Positions 9,133 to 16,801 of a stretch of DNA of 64,000 bases are shown here, piece after piece. A model generated the notes under the pieces. It was not told the DNA's origin. It saw nothing but the letters and a program-made list of their open reading frames with translations, and did not search any database. Made by a program: the position numbers and the translations under genes. The DNA comes from JAAGZL01 sp964628835 (GTDB lineage Bacteria > Pseudomonadota > Gammaproteobacteria > Chromatiales > Chromatiaceae). Every line of letters starts with the position of its first letter. Position 1 is the stretch's first letter. Location: contig CAZVME010000006.1 of the NCBI GenBank assembly GCA_964628835.1, forward strand, positions 1 to 64,000. The letters are read 5' to 3'.

Positions 9133-10909
9133 CTTTCAAGTGGCATATTACACGGGTGCCTTGCGTTTCAACGGGTTCCATTTTAATGCTTCCATCGTGC
9201 GCTTCCATAATACGACGACAGATGGACATGCCCAGTCCAAAACCGTTGGGCTTGGTTGAGTGGAGGGGTTTAAACAGGCTCTCTGGATCTTGCTCACCCA
9301 GTCCATGCCCATTGTCTTCAATGCTGAGGGTAATATCGCCTTCGGACGTGCACTTAATGGTGATTATCAATTGTGGTTCACTGGTATTTTGCAGTGCGTC
9401 AATACTATTGCGAACCAGATTGACTATTAGCTGCTGTATCTCAACAGGATCAACAGCAGCAATGATCGCCAAGTATGGCAGTTTAAGGGTTGGTTTGATG
9501 TTGTGCCGTTTGAACTCGTAGTCGAGCAAGTTGATGGTTTCGATAATCAGGGTGTTGAGGTTAGTAGGCTGCCGATTGATATCCCCCTTTTTGGCAAACA
9601 CTCGAATTCGTTCAATGATCTTTGCACCACGTTGAGCCTGGTTGCTGATTCTGCCTAACAGGCCTATGAGGTCGTGCTCGTCTAATTTTTCATCAATGCG
9701 GATGGAACCACCCTCGGCATAACTGTTGATCGCCGCCAGGGGTTGTTTCAGTTCGTGTGCCAAGTCGGATGAGAGTTCACCCAGGATGGCAACCCGTTGC
9801 GCGTGTTCCAGCTGTTGTTGCTGATGATGCAGCTCTTCATTGATAGTTTCCAGTTCACAGGTTCGTCGGTTCATCAGGATCTGCACCCAGAGATGGTGCA
9901 GGAAACCTAGCAGGATAAGGAAGAAGACCAGTGCACCCCAGGGCCAGTTGAGTTTCAGCCACTGGAGGGCAATTTGCCACCAGGGTTCTTGCCAGGGGTG
10001 TATGTTTAGTCGTTGGTAAAGCTGATGGATATCCAGGCTGCTGACGGGAGCTGTCCATCCCAGTGAGCCAGCATTTATAGCGGCCTGGGAATCATTGGGC
10101 AGGGCGAGTAGGGCGTGGGCTACCTTTTCGGCGATGTCATCGGGAGTTTCTCGCAGCTTGGAAAAGGACCAGTTTGGATAGAGAGTGGTACTTACCTGGC
10201 AGTCGTAACCTTTGTGTTGTTGCTGTTCCAGAATACGGTAGCGGTCACGATCAATCCGTCCCTCTTCAGCCATCGCTTCGAGCAGGCATGCCGGTAGTAC
10301 CACGGCATCCACTTCGCTGTTGTCTAACCATTGGGTCAGCTGGTCCACAGGGAAGTTGGAAAAGCGAATGTCGGAGAAGAAGCGTGTGGGTTGATATCCA
10401 CGGCTAACCATCTCTCCCCAATAGATCTGAAAGCCACCAAATGCCAGTGGGTCAACCGCACCTAACTTGCGTCCCTTTAACGCTTTTAGCTCATAAACGG
10501 TTGAAGCTGAATTGACCACCAGTGCTGAACCGATCACTGGTCCCCGTCCTTTGTGGCGGCGGGATTTTAAAGTGGCCAGCCAACTGAGCCCGTATTTTGT
10601 GCCGAGCCTTACATACTGCCCGGCGTTGGTGATGGCAAAGTCGATATTGCCATCAATGACTACTTGGTCCAGTCCTTTGAGATTGTAGGGTATTGCCTTG
10701 AATCTATAACCTGGAATTGTCGCGCTCAGATACTGCATGGTTGCCGACCAGCGATCCACTGCCTTGGCATCTCCTCGAAAGGCCAGTACAGCCACTTTCA
10801 GTTCGGTCATGGTTTCTTGGGCCGGGAGTGGGGTGGTGCCCAGGATAGCTGATACGCCAATCAACAGAAATATGGCTTTTAGGGTTTTAAAGAAGGTGAT
10901 TTGGTTCAT
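9116..10909 (-). CDS. TtrS-like sensor histidine kinase with periplasmic PhnD-type sensor domain
   Basis: 597-residue membrane sensor kinase. An N-terminal signal/anchor (residues about 1-30) is followed by a large periplasmic substrate-binding domain of the phosphonate-binding (PhnD-like) type used by TtrS, from LKVAVLAFRGDAKAV to about residue 310. Then come one membrane helix (WGALVFFLILLGFLHHLW), a coiled-coil linker, and a kinase core with the H-box DLAHELKQPLAAINSY, N-box NLVRNSIDAL, and G-boxes EDNGHGLG and GFGLGMSI. TtrS-type sensors detect tetrathionate or thiosulfate. Its position divergent from tsdA suggests it controls that gene. Confidence 0.87.
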   Translation of the reverse strand: MNQITFFKTLKAIFLLIGVSAILGTTPLPAQETMTELKVAVLAFRGDAKAVDRWSATMQYLSATIPGYRFKAIPYNLKGLDQVVIDGNIDFAITNAGQYVRLGTKYGLSWLATLKSRRHKGRGPVIGSALVVNSASTVYELKALKGRKLGAVDPLAFGGFQIYWGEMVSRGYQPTRFFSDIRFSNFPVDQLTQWLDNSEVDAVVLPACLLEAMAEEGRIDRDRYRILEQQQHKGYDCQVSTTLYPNWSFSKLRETPDDIAEKVAHALLALPNDSQAAINAGSLGWTAPVSSLDIHQLYQRLNIHPWQEPWWQIALQWLKLNWPWGALVFFLILLGFLHHLWVQILMNRRTCELETINEELHHQQQQLEHAQRVAILGELSSDLAHELKQPLAAINSYAEGGSIRIDEKLDEHDLIGLLGRISNQAQRGAKIIERIRVFAKKGDINRQPTNLNTLIIETINLLDYEFKRHNIKPTLKLPYLAIIAAVDPVEIQQLIVNLVRNSIDALQNTSEPQLIITIKCTSEGDITLSIEDNGHGLGEQDPESLFKPLHSTKPNGFGLGMSICRRIMEAHDGSIKMEPVETQGTRVICHLKGEKSE

Positions 10910-10944
10910 GTTGTCTATTGTAGTCGGAAGTGCTCAGAAAAATA

Positions 10945-10958
10945 TGTGGTTAACCACA
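10945..10958. promoter_or_regulatory. Candidate operator in the sensor kinase-tsdA divergent promoter
   Basis: A perfect 14-base palindrome, TGTGGTTAACCACA, lies in the 195-base region between the divergent sensor-kinase and tsdA start codons. It is a plausible site for the linked LuxR-type response regulator. The assignment rests on position and symmetry only. Confidence 0.4.
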
Positions 10959-11104
10959 ATTATGCTGCCGCTGATCTTGTCTTAGACTGATGTCGAAATC
11001 CAAATAAGGTCACTGAACTATGGTTATGAGCGGATTGATTTACACCCGTCTTATCACTAAATGACTTTTAAAAGAGATAAATTAATTTAAACCTGAGGAG
11101 TTAG

Positions 11105-12115
11105 ATGATGAGAATACGTACCGCGCTAATTCTAGCATTGACCGGAAGTTTAAGCATGGTTGCGATGGCTGTAGAGAGGCCCAAGCTGCCAGATCCCCCA
11201 AAAAACTATCCTCCTGGAGAGCTGGGACGTATGGTTAAGTTGGGTGAGGAAATTATTTACAATACCAATACCCACCCTTTGACTAAGGAACTGGTGGGTA
11301 ATGATCTTAAATGCACCAACTGCCACCTGGATGGTGGTAAGACCAAGACCTTGGGAACCTTTATTGGAACCGCCACCTCGTTCCCTGCATACTCACCCCG
11401 GGAAAAAACAGTGCAGACATTGCAGAACCGTATCAATAACTGCTTTATGCGCAGTATGAACGGAAAGCGGCCGATTATTGATACTGAGGCCTCGGTGGCC
11501 ATGGCCTCTTATGTCACCTGGCTCTCTTCCGGAATGCCGATCAAGATGAACCCCAAGAAGCCGGTTAATCCTAACTACAGCAAGATATGGTGGGGTAAGA
11601 AGTGGGTGCTGCCGATGATCAAAGTGGCAACTAATGACAACTACCTATCAGGTCAAAAGCTCTACACTGAGAAGTGTATGGCCTGCCATCAGTCTGATGG
11701 TCAAGGGCTGGCTGAAGCCAAGTTCCCACCCATCTGGGGTGAACGCTCTTATAACACTGGAGCAGGCCTGAGTAAGCCAGAAAAACTGTCGACTTATCTG
11801 CTTTACAATATGCCTCTGGGCAAGGCAGACCTGACAAAACAGCAGGCGGTTGATATCGCTATTTACGTAGATGCTCAGCCTCGGCCTTCGTTTGACCTCA
11901 ACCGGGCACTGTTTCCACGTGAGCAGATGGGCCACTACAACTCCAAGGTGCTGGAGGAGAAACATACGGTGAGCAGCAATTTCTCCAAGTGGGGATTGGA
12001 TGTGAACAAGATCCGTGCTGATACTTTTATCGCTGATTTGGAATCGGTGAAAAATGAGGAGATATCTTCTAGTTCCAGCAAAGGTAAGAAAGATAAGTTG
12101 AGCTTGGTTAAGTAG
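11105..12115 (+). CDS. tsdA: Thiosulfate dehydrogenase / tetrathionate reductase TsdA (diheme cytochrome c)
   Basis: 336-residue periplasmic diheme cytochrome of the TsdA family, which couples two thiosulfates to tetrathionate, reversibly in some members. A signal peptide covers about residues 1-22. Heme 1 is CTNCH (70-74); the cysteine in INNCFMRSMNG (Cys113) matches the unusual Cys axial ligand of the TsdA active-site heme. Heme 2 is CMACH (191-195), with Met236 in LLYNMPLG as the likely distal ligand. The residue before it is Asn rather than the Lys of Allochromatium TsdA. There is a strong GAGGAG before a double ATG (11105/11108). It is divergent from the TtrSR-like genes and followed by a clear terminator. 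Confidence 0.93.
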   Translation: MMRIRTALILALTGSLSMVAMAVERPKLPDPPKNYPPGELGRMVKLGEEIIYNTNTHPLTKELVGNDLKCTNCHLDGGKTKTLGTFIGTATSFPAYSPREKTVQTLQNRINNCFMRSMNGKRPIIDTEASVAMASYVTWLSSGMPIKMNPKKPVNPNYSKIWWGKKWVLPMIKVATNDNYLSGQKLYTEKCMACHQSDGQGLAEAKFPPIWGERSYNTGAGLSKPEKLSTYLLYNMPLGKADLTKQQAVDIAIYVDAQPRPSFDLNRALFPREQMGHYNSKVLEEKHTVSSNFSKWGLDVNKIRADTFIADLESVKNEEISSSSSKGKKDKLSLVK

Positions 12116-12148
12116 TTTTATTTGGACTGACACAGGATCCCCTCCATT

Positions 12149-12188
12149 GGCCTGTCTACTGCAATAGTAGACAGGCCCTTTTTTTCTT
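12149..12188 (+). terminator. Rho-independent terminator of tsdA
   Basis: Perfect 12-base stem GGCCTGTCTACT / AGTAGACAGGCC with loop GCAAT, followed by a C and a run of eight T. It starts 33 bases after the tsdA stop. Confidence 0.93.
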
Positions 12189-12443
12189 TGGTTTGCGGTG
12201 TGGTCGATGTCTAATCACATCAGTTTGATCACTTAGCAAACAACGGGACATAAGGGAAGGCAGTTACTTGGTAGGCCTGATAAAGGATGGGTTTGGTTTA
12301 AGCTCTTTATGATCTGTTCTAACAGGAATTACTTTGCTGATCCAGATGTTGCTTTAACTGTATAGTCTACGGTTCTATCTGATGTAGTCTGCAAGATTGA
12401 GTCATAATTATTAACCAGGCACTAATATATACCACGTTTAGAG

Positions 12444-12534
12444 CTTCAAGAAAGACTCAGATCAAGCTGCAGCCCACAACTGATTCTCTCTCCCTTGGTA
12501 TGAGCTACAACACCGATCTGAGTCTTTCTGGAAG
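12444..12534. repeat. 20-base inverted repeat with 51-base loop, unassigned
   Basis: CTTCAAGAAAGACTCAGATC at 12444-12463 is matched by its complement, with one mismatch, at 12515-12534. It lies in the gene-free stretch between the tsdA terminator and the IS256-family element. It could be a small non-autonomous mobile element, a long hairpin RNA, or ends of a lost insertion. No coding frame is seen in 12190-12586. Confidence 0.6.
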
Positions 12535-12586
12535 TTTCTAACAAACTAATTGTTTACCACTAGAGTTACAGTTGTACCCCTGGCAG

Positions 12587-12595
12587 GTATAGGGA
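12587..12595. repeat. Left 9-base target-site duplication of the IS256-family element
   Basis: GTATAGGGA directly precedes the left inverted repeat and is repeated exactly at 13983-13991 after the right one. Eight- or nine-base duplications are the rule for IS256-family transposition. Confidence 0.85.
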
Positions 12596-13982
12596 GAGTT
12601 ATAACTGAATCTGGTGTTTGAGCAGTTGAATAAAAGCGGCGTATCTGGTTGATTTGATGTTACCAGACATTAAAGCAACCAACAGAGGATACGCCACTAT
12701 GAGTAAGAATAACGTTGTCGAATTCAAAGATCGAGACAGGATCACAGATGCATTGACAGAGATGTTGAGAACAGGCGCACAGCAATTGATTCACCAGGCT
12801 GTACAGATGGAACTGGAAGAACTGTTGGAACACTATGCTGATCGTCTACTACCAAATGGCAAAGTGGCTGTTGTTCGCAATGGTCATCTGCCTGAAAGAG
12901 AGATCCTGACAGGGATAGGCCCTGTGACAGTACGTATACCCAAGGTCAGATCCAAAACAGGGGAACCCATTACCTTTCGTTCTGCACTGGTGCCACCCTA
13001 TGTGAGGAAAACCCGTACACTTGAAGCAGCCTTGCCGTGGCTTTATCTCAAAGGAGTTTCCACTGGTGAGATGGAAGATGCCCTGAAGGTCTTGGTTGGT
13101 GCAGAGGCACAGGGGCTATCAGCCAGCACCATCTCACGTCTGAAGCAGGAATGGGGTCAGCAGTACCAGCAATGGCGCACTACCCCGCTAGACAAAGACC
13201 ACTGGGTCTACCTCTGGGCAGACGGCATCTATTCTGGCCTACGGACTGAAGACACTAAACTCTGTGCCCTGGTCATCATTGGCGTCAATGCATGTGGTGA
13301 GAAGCACTTCCTGGCCATTGAGGATGGTATACGGGAATCCACCCAGAGTTGGCGGGAGGTTCTACTCAAGCTCAAAGCGCGTGGCATGAACACCGCAGAA
13401 CTTGCTATTGGTGATGGTGCCATGGGTTTTTGGACAGCACTGGAAGAAGTCTATCCCAAGACTAATCATCAGCGCTGCTGGGTACACAAGACAGCAAATA
13501 TCCTGAACTACCTGCCCAAGTCCTCTCAGACGAAGGCCAAGCAGGCCATCCACGAGATCTGGCAGGCAGAGACGAAGGACAATGCGCACAAGGCATTTGA
13601 TCTGTTCATACAAACCTATGAAGACAAATACCTAAAGGCTACCCAGTGTCTACAAAAGGATCGAGAAGCGTTACTGGCCTTTTATGATTTTCCTGCACAG
13701 CACTGGCAGAGCATACGCACCAGTAATCCGATTGAATCAACCTTTGCCACAATCTGTCATCGTACCAAGCGCAGCAAAGGCTGTCTGACCCGTGATGGTA
13801 TGCTGCATATGATGTTCAAACTAGGTCATTGTGCCCAAGGGAAGTGGAGAAAATTAAGAGGCTTTGATTACCTTGCCAAGGTGATCAGGGGTGTTCAATT
13901 CAAAGATGGAATCGAGGTGCAATCAGATGACCAGATCGCCGCTTGATTTAATTGGACCAAACACCACTTTTGACAATAACTC
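12596..13982 (+). mobile_element. Complete IS256-family insertion sequence
   Basis: 1387-base element. The ends are imperfect inverted repeats: the left begins GAGTTATAACTGAATCTGGT and the right, read on the other strand, GAGTTATTGTCAAAAGTGGT, and both continue GTTTG. Both are flanked by the 9-base duplication GTATAGGGA. It carries one intact transposase gene, so it looks recent and possibly active. Confidence 0.9.
12699..13946 (+). CDS. IS256-family transposase (mutator type)
   Basis: 415-residue DDE transposase. Catalytic residues are visible in WADGIYSGL (Asp), AIGDGAMGFW (Asp) and SNPIESTFA (Glu); the family C/D-x2-H feature appears as QRCWVHKTANIL. A frame-opening ATG exists at 12654, but the ATG at 12699 (MSKNNVVEF) has AGAGGA upstream and matches the usual IS256 N-terminal length. 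The frame is intact from end to end. Confidence 0.95.
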   Translation: MSKNNVVEFKDRDRITDALTEMLRTGAQQLIHQAVQMELEELLEHYADRLLPNGKVAVVRNGHLPEREILTGIGPVTVRIPKVRSKTGEPITFRSALVPPYVRKTRTLEAALPWLYLKGVSTGEMEDALKVLVGAEAQGLSASTISRLKQEWGQQYQQWRTTPLDKDHWVYLWADGIYSGLRTEDTKLCALVIIGVNACGEKHFLAIEDGIRESTQSWREVLLKLKARGMNTAELAIGDGAMGFWTALEEVYPKTNHQRCWVHKTANILNYLPKSSQTKAKQAIHEIWQAETKDNAHKAFDLFIQTYEDKYLKATQCLQKDREALLAFYDFPAQHWQSIRTSNPIESTFATICHRTKRSKGCLTRDGMLHMMFKLGHCAQGKWRKLRGFDYLAKVIRGVQFKDGIEVQSDDQIAA

Positions 13983-13991
13983 GTATAGGGA
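13983..13991. repeat. Right 9-base target-site duplication
   Basis: GTATAGGGA, identical to 12587-12595, immediately outside the right inverted repeat of the IS256-family element. Confidence 0.85.
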
Positions 13992-14245
13992 ACCCAGGGT
14001 GATAAATGCAAAGTACCACCTTTGCTTAAAATGGGTACAGGTTTAATTTTACAAAAATGAGGTGGAGTAGGCTCTGCTAGATTGTGTGGCTACTATACGT
14101 ATGGCGGTGGGCGTGGATGTGCAAAAAAATACATACAGAACCGAAAGGTTACAAGCTACCATTCTAGAGATCAAATCTAAAAAGCTTTGATCACAGGCCC
14201 TGATAGGCTTTGTTATTCCTACGCGCGGGCTAGGGAAGGGAACAA

Positions 14246-14440
14246 TTGGCGCTTTTTTGTATGAGAATGAGCTTGTTCACCTGCGGGAGTGGCGACTCGC
14301 CACGATGGCCTCGGTAATCAGCCTACCATATTTCTTCGGCGCGGAACGCGCCTCCCACAGGCTAATTGATGGGGGTGGATATTTTGGCCCCTGCCAGGGC
14401 CTTCTTCATACTACCCGTTTTGCAGGTGGTAGATGATTGA
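14246..14440. repeat. REP-like dispersed repeat, copy 1
   Basis: About 195 bases aligning along their length with 40846-41040. Shared blocks include CACCTGCGGGAGTGGCGAC, a GC-rich palindromic core GGCGCGGAACGCGCC followed by TCCCACAGGCTAATT, CTGCCAGGGCCTTCTTCATA and a final CTACC...GGTGGTAG hairpin. The CTGTGGGAG/GGCGCG style resembles REP sequences of other gammaproteobacteria. It lies in the 620-base gene-free stretch (13992-14610) downstream of the DsrE-type gene; I saw no gene in that stretch. Confidence 0.75.
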
Positions 14441-14457
14441 GGGTTGTGAAGGCTGCA

Positions 14458-14488
14458 AAGGGTGCAATAACCAACGGTATTGCACCTT
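14458..14488 (-). terminator. Hairpin downstream of the DsrE/TusA operon
   Basis: AGGGTGCAATA and TATTGCACC form a stem with an 8-base loop, about 120 bases past the last gene of the minus-strand operon. No clear T-run follows on either strand, so a role in transcript ending is only possible. Confidence 0.4.
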
Positions 14489-14610
14489 ACATCAAATAGA
14501 ATACGGTATTGTCTAACGGTATAATCTGATTTGATCGGCGCAACACCCTTCGGCTATCGTAGCCCTGTCGGGCCACAATAATGTCATTCCTTCAAGATAA
14601 GTGGCTAATC

Positions 14611-15114
14611 TTAGAATACCGGAACCAGATGGTAACCCTGCTCTTGATAGCCGATGAGTGAAATAAAGCCATCACCTACCAATGTAAGACCGGAATGAAT
14701 GGTGCTGTTATTAATGCCAAATGCTTTTGTTGCAATAATGCAGATCTCTTGCCTTATACCTAGTGCCGCCAATGCTTCGATGTTGGACTCAATATCCAGC
14801 AATAGTCCTGCTGCATCCTCTTCTGTTTGAGCTGATGGTTCTGATGTCAGGTACTTTACACTAGGGCCAATGTAAACCATGACAAAGTCAGGCGTCACAC
14901 CCTGGTCTTTCATAGTTTTGTGTGTTCCCTGAATCCCTTGAAGATAGAAATTTAATTTCTTTGCATCTCCAATATCTACCAGGAAAACGCTTTTTCCAAC
15001 TTTCATGTCGGCTATGGCGACGCTATCGTTGATCCCGTTTTGAGATGCATATGCCACAGTATGTAAAAAAATGAGTAGCAAACAGGAGAGTGATTTAACG
15101 ATGGAGTGTTTCAT
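14611..15114 (-). CDS. Secreted DsrE-like family protein
   Basis: 167-residue protein with a signal peptide (SIVKSLSCLLLIFLHTVAYA) and a DsrE/DsrF-like fold: KSVFLVDIGDAKKLNFYLQG, then a strand in DFVMVYIGPSV, helix ESNIEALAALGIRQEICIIATKA and a C-terminal VGDGFISLIGYQEQGY. The conserved cysteine region of sulfur-carrying DsrE proteins is represented only by one Cys in RQEICIIA, so sulfur binding is uncertain. The ATG at 15114, preceded by GAGAAAGA, is preferred to an upstream GTG at 15126. It lies 16 bases after the TusA-like gene and is the last gene of the TetR-linked operon. A periplasmic DsrE-type protein beside cytoplasmic ones is unusual. Confidence 0.7.
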   Translation of the reverse strand: MKHSIVKSLSCLLLIFLHTVAYASQNGINDSVAIADMKVGKSVFLVDIGDAKKLNFYLQGIQGTHKTMKDQGVTPDFVMVYIGPSVKYLTSEPSAQTEEDAAGLLLDIESNIEALAALGIRQEICIIATKAFGINNSTIHSGLTLVGDGFISLIGYQEQGYHLVPVF

Positions 15115-15130
15115 ATTCTTTCTCACAAAA

Positions 15131-15565
15131 TTATTGGGTTTGTATTTTCTCTAGGTCGACGAGGGAACAGCTGGTTTTTCGTGTCGACTTACATTCCTCA
15201 TCTCCCGGGAACAAATCAAATGAACAGCTTTTATTCTGTAACATTATCCAATCTTCCTTGGAGTAGGCATTATGGGGAAGGTTTGCAGGGAAGTAGACGC
15301 ACCCCCCACAGACATCTTTGGTTGCATCATACTTTTTGACATAGTAGGTGAAAGAATTATCTTGTTCGTTAGACGCAATAAGTTCGTTCCCTGTACGCTT
15401 ACACCAGGAGGGGATATCAAGCTGAGTTCCAGGATCTGTAGCAATGATCTGCAGTACATTACCTTCAATTAATTTTTTGACTGTTTTGTTTGTCTCCACC
15501 ATGGGCATTGGGCAACATTTACCGCTGGTGTCTAAGACCTTTGTCACTTCAATTCGGTCATTCAT
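15131..15565 (-). CDS. TusA-domain sulfur carrier with Cys-rich C-terminal extension
   Basis: 144-residue protein. Residues about 7-75 are a TusA/SirA domain with the sulfur-binding CPMP motif (GKCCPMPMVETNKTVKKL) and IIATDPGTQLDIPSWCKRTG. TusA proteins carry sulfane sulfur as a persulfide on the first CPxP Cys. Beyond the roughly 75-residue domain there is an extension of about 65 residues with DVCGGCVYF and five further cysteines (SCSFDLF, DEECKS, TSC), possibly a metal or disulfide site. It lies between the two DsrE-like genes (14 bases from the first), so it probably passes sulfur to or from them. GGAAAT precedes the ATG. Confidence 0.82.
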   Translation of the reverse strand: MNDRIEVTKVLDTSGKCCPMPMVETNKTVKKLIEGNVLQIIATDPGTQLDIPSWCKRTGNELIASNEQDNSFTYYVKKYDATKDVCGGCVYFPANLPHNAYSKEDWIMLQNKSCSFDLFPGDEECKSTRKTSCSLVDLEKIQTQ

Positions 15566-15578
15566 GATTTAATTTCCT

Positions 15579-15995
15579 TTAGAAGTATTGATAGTGATCT
15601 GCACTAATCATATGCTCGTTCAGGAACCATGAAGCACCGACAATTCCTTCTGCCTCTGGAATCAGGTTGTCCTTTCTCACGTCAAAAATATTGGCTGCCA
15701 GGCTACAGGCATAATAGCGAACGTCACCGGTCTCTTTAATAGCCCTGAGCAGAGTATTGATATCATTAGGCAGGCCGGCATCGGCTACACGCCCCCGCAC
15801 CCATGCATCTTTATCTGCGTGGTTACCACCAACTACTATTTGCTTTGCACCCTCTTTGGTCAGCGCCCGTACCGCCCAGTTTACAAACAGAATTTCAACT
15901 TCGGCCCCCTCAGATGCTTCTAAATAGGCAAATGCCAGTGGGGTCAGAATTTTGTCATACTCATCATCACGAATAACAATGGCTAGTTTTTTCAT
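15579..15995 (-). CDS. DsrE/DsrF-family protein
   Basis: 138-residue cytoplasmic DsrE-like protein (KLAIVIRDDEYDKILTPLAF, GAEVEILFVNWAVRAL). A single cysteine in RYYACSLAANIFDV sits where sulfur-carrying relatives hold theirs. It resembles the DsrE2-type/peroxiredoxin-like branch seen with TusA and rhodanese in sulfur oxidisers. It is the first gene of the minus-strand operon. The ATG follows GGAGTT by eight bases, and the promoter region contains a palindrome identical in core to that in front of tetR. It is probably induced when the TetR protein binds its ligand. The substrate is unknown. Confidence 0.8.
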   Translation of the reverse strand: MKKLAIVIRDDEYDKILTPLAFAYLEASEGAEVEILFVNWAVRALTKEGAKQIVVGGNHADKDAWVRGRVADAGLPNDINTLLRAIKETGDVRYYACSLAANIFDVRKDNLIPEAEGIVGASWFLNEHMISADHYQYF

Positions 15996-16005
15996 TTATA
16001 ACTCC

Positions 16006-16029
16006 AATAGAACGAACGCTCGTTCTATT
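16006..16029. promoter_or_regulatory. TetR-type operator before the DsrE-TusA-DsrE operon
   Basis: Perfect 10-base arms AATAGAACGA and TCGTTCTATT around ACGC. It lies 11 bases upstream of the first DsrE gene's start codon and downstream of tetR. It shares GAACG-AACGNTCGTTCTA with 16646-16669. Confidence 0.82.
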
Positions 16030-16046
16030 TTGTAGGTAAAAAAAGA

Positions 16047-16637
16047 CTATGTTGCAACAGCCCTCCATGAACAGATCCAGATTTCATCCAAATAGCTCGA
16101 AAGGGATCGCTTGAGCAAACCATCCATGCTTGAGGTAATCATCCTGATTGCGCCGCCGAACAGGCAGGTGGAGGCAACCATCAAATCCATCTTTTGGATT
16201 TCGCCTGTGGTCATCCCCTCTTTTACAAACCCTCTCATGATGTCGAAAGGCTTTGATGAGCAGACGGGTTGCTCGTTGGGAAGGAATTCACGGTGTTTTG
16301 AATAGAGCATGAACTCCATAATTTCAGGTTCATGCTGGGTAATATTAAACAGGAGTTCAAACACTGCACGGCAACGGTCATGTGCTGTGTGGTGGCTATT
16401 TTCGATCTTGGTGAGTTCTGAACTCATGCGCTCAACCATGTCGTTATATAGCGCTCTCGCCACACCCTCTTTATCTTTGAAGTGATGGTAAATTGAACCG
16501 ATGCTGACCCCGGATTCACGTGCAATGTCGTGTACTGACGTGTTGAAGTAACCCCGTCCGGTAAATAACGACAGCGTTGCTGACAAGATCTGCGCCTGAG
16601 TATCTCTAGGGGTTTTTTTGTTGGCTACATGGTTCAT
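16047..16637 (-). CDS. TetR/AcrR-family transcriptional regulator
   Basis: 196-residue TetR-family repressor. The N-terminal helix-turn-helix is canonical (TQAQILSATLSLFTGRGYFN, then ARESGVSIGSIYHHFKDKEG). The helical C-terminal ligand/dimer domain contains HEPEIMEFMLYSKHREFLP. Two near-identical 24-base palindromes, one in front of its own gene and one between it and the DsrE gene, suggest autoregulation and control of the sulfur-carrier operon. The ligand is unknown; in this setting a sulfur compound or electrophile is plausible. The start is the ATG at 16637 (MNHVANKK). Confidence 0.9.
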   Translation of the reverse strand: MNHVANKKTPRDTQAQILSATLSLFTGRGYFNTSVHDIARESGVSIGSIYHHFKDKEGVARALYNDMVERMSSELTKIENSHHTAHDRCRAVFELLFNITQHEPEIMEFMLYSKHREFLPNEQPVCSSKPFDIMRGFVKEGMTTGEIQKMDLMVASTCLFGGAIRMITSSMDGLLKRSLSSYLDEIWICSWRAVAT

Positions 16638-16645
16638 TGGGTAAT

Positions 16646-16669
16646 ACTAGATCGAACGTTCGTTCTAGT
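16646..16669. promoter_or_regulatory. TetR-type operator upstream of tetR
   Basis: ACTAGATCGA and TCGTTCTAGT around ACGT, one mismatch from a perfect palindrome. It begins nine bases upstream of the tetR start codon, the classical place for autorepression. Confidence 0.82.
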
Positions 16670-16801
16670 CAAGAGGGTATGCAGGAACCAATCCTTCCAC
16701 AGTGCCTTTAGTGGCAGGAAGTAAGACGGCTAAGGTTGCATCACGATGATTTACCAAATCCAGGTCTGGCTGGTACTCGATAGGCTGAGATCGGTTTGCA
16801 G

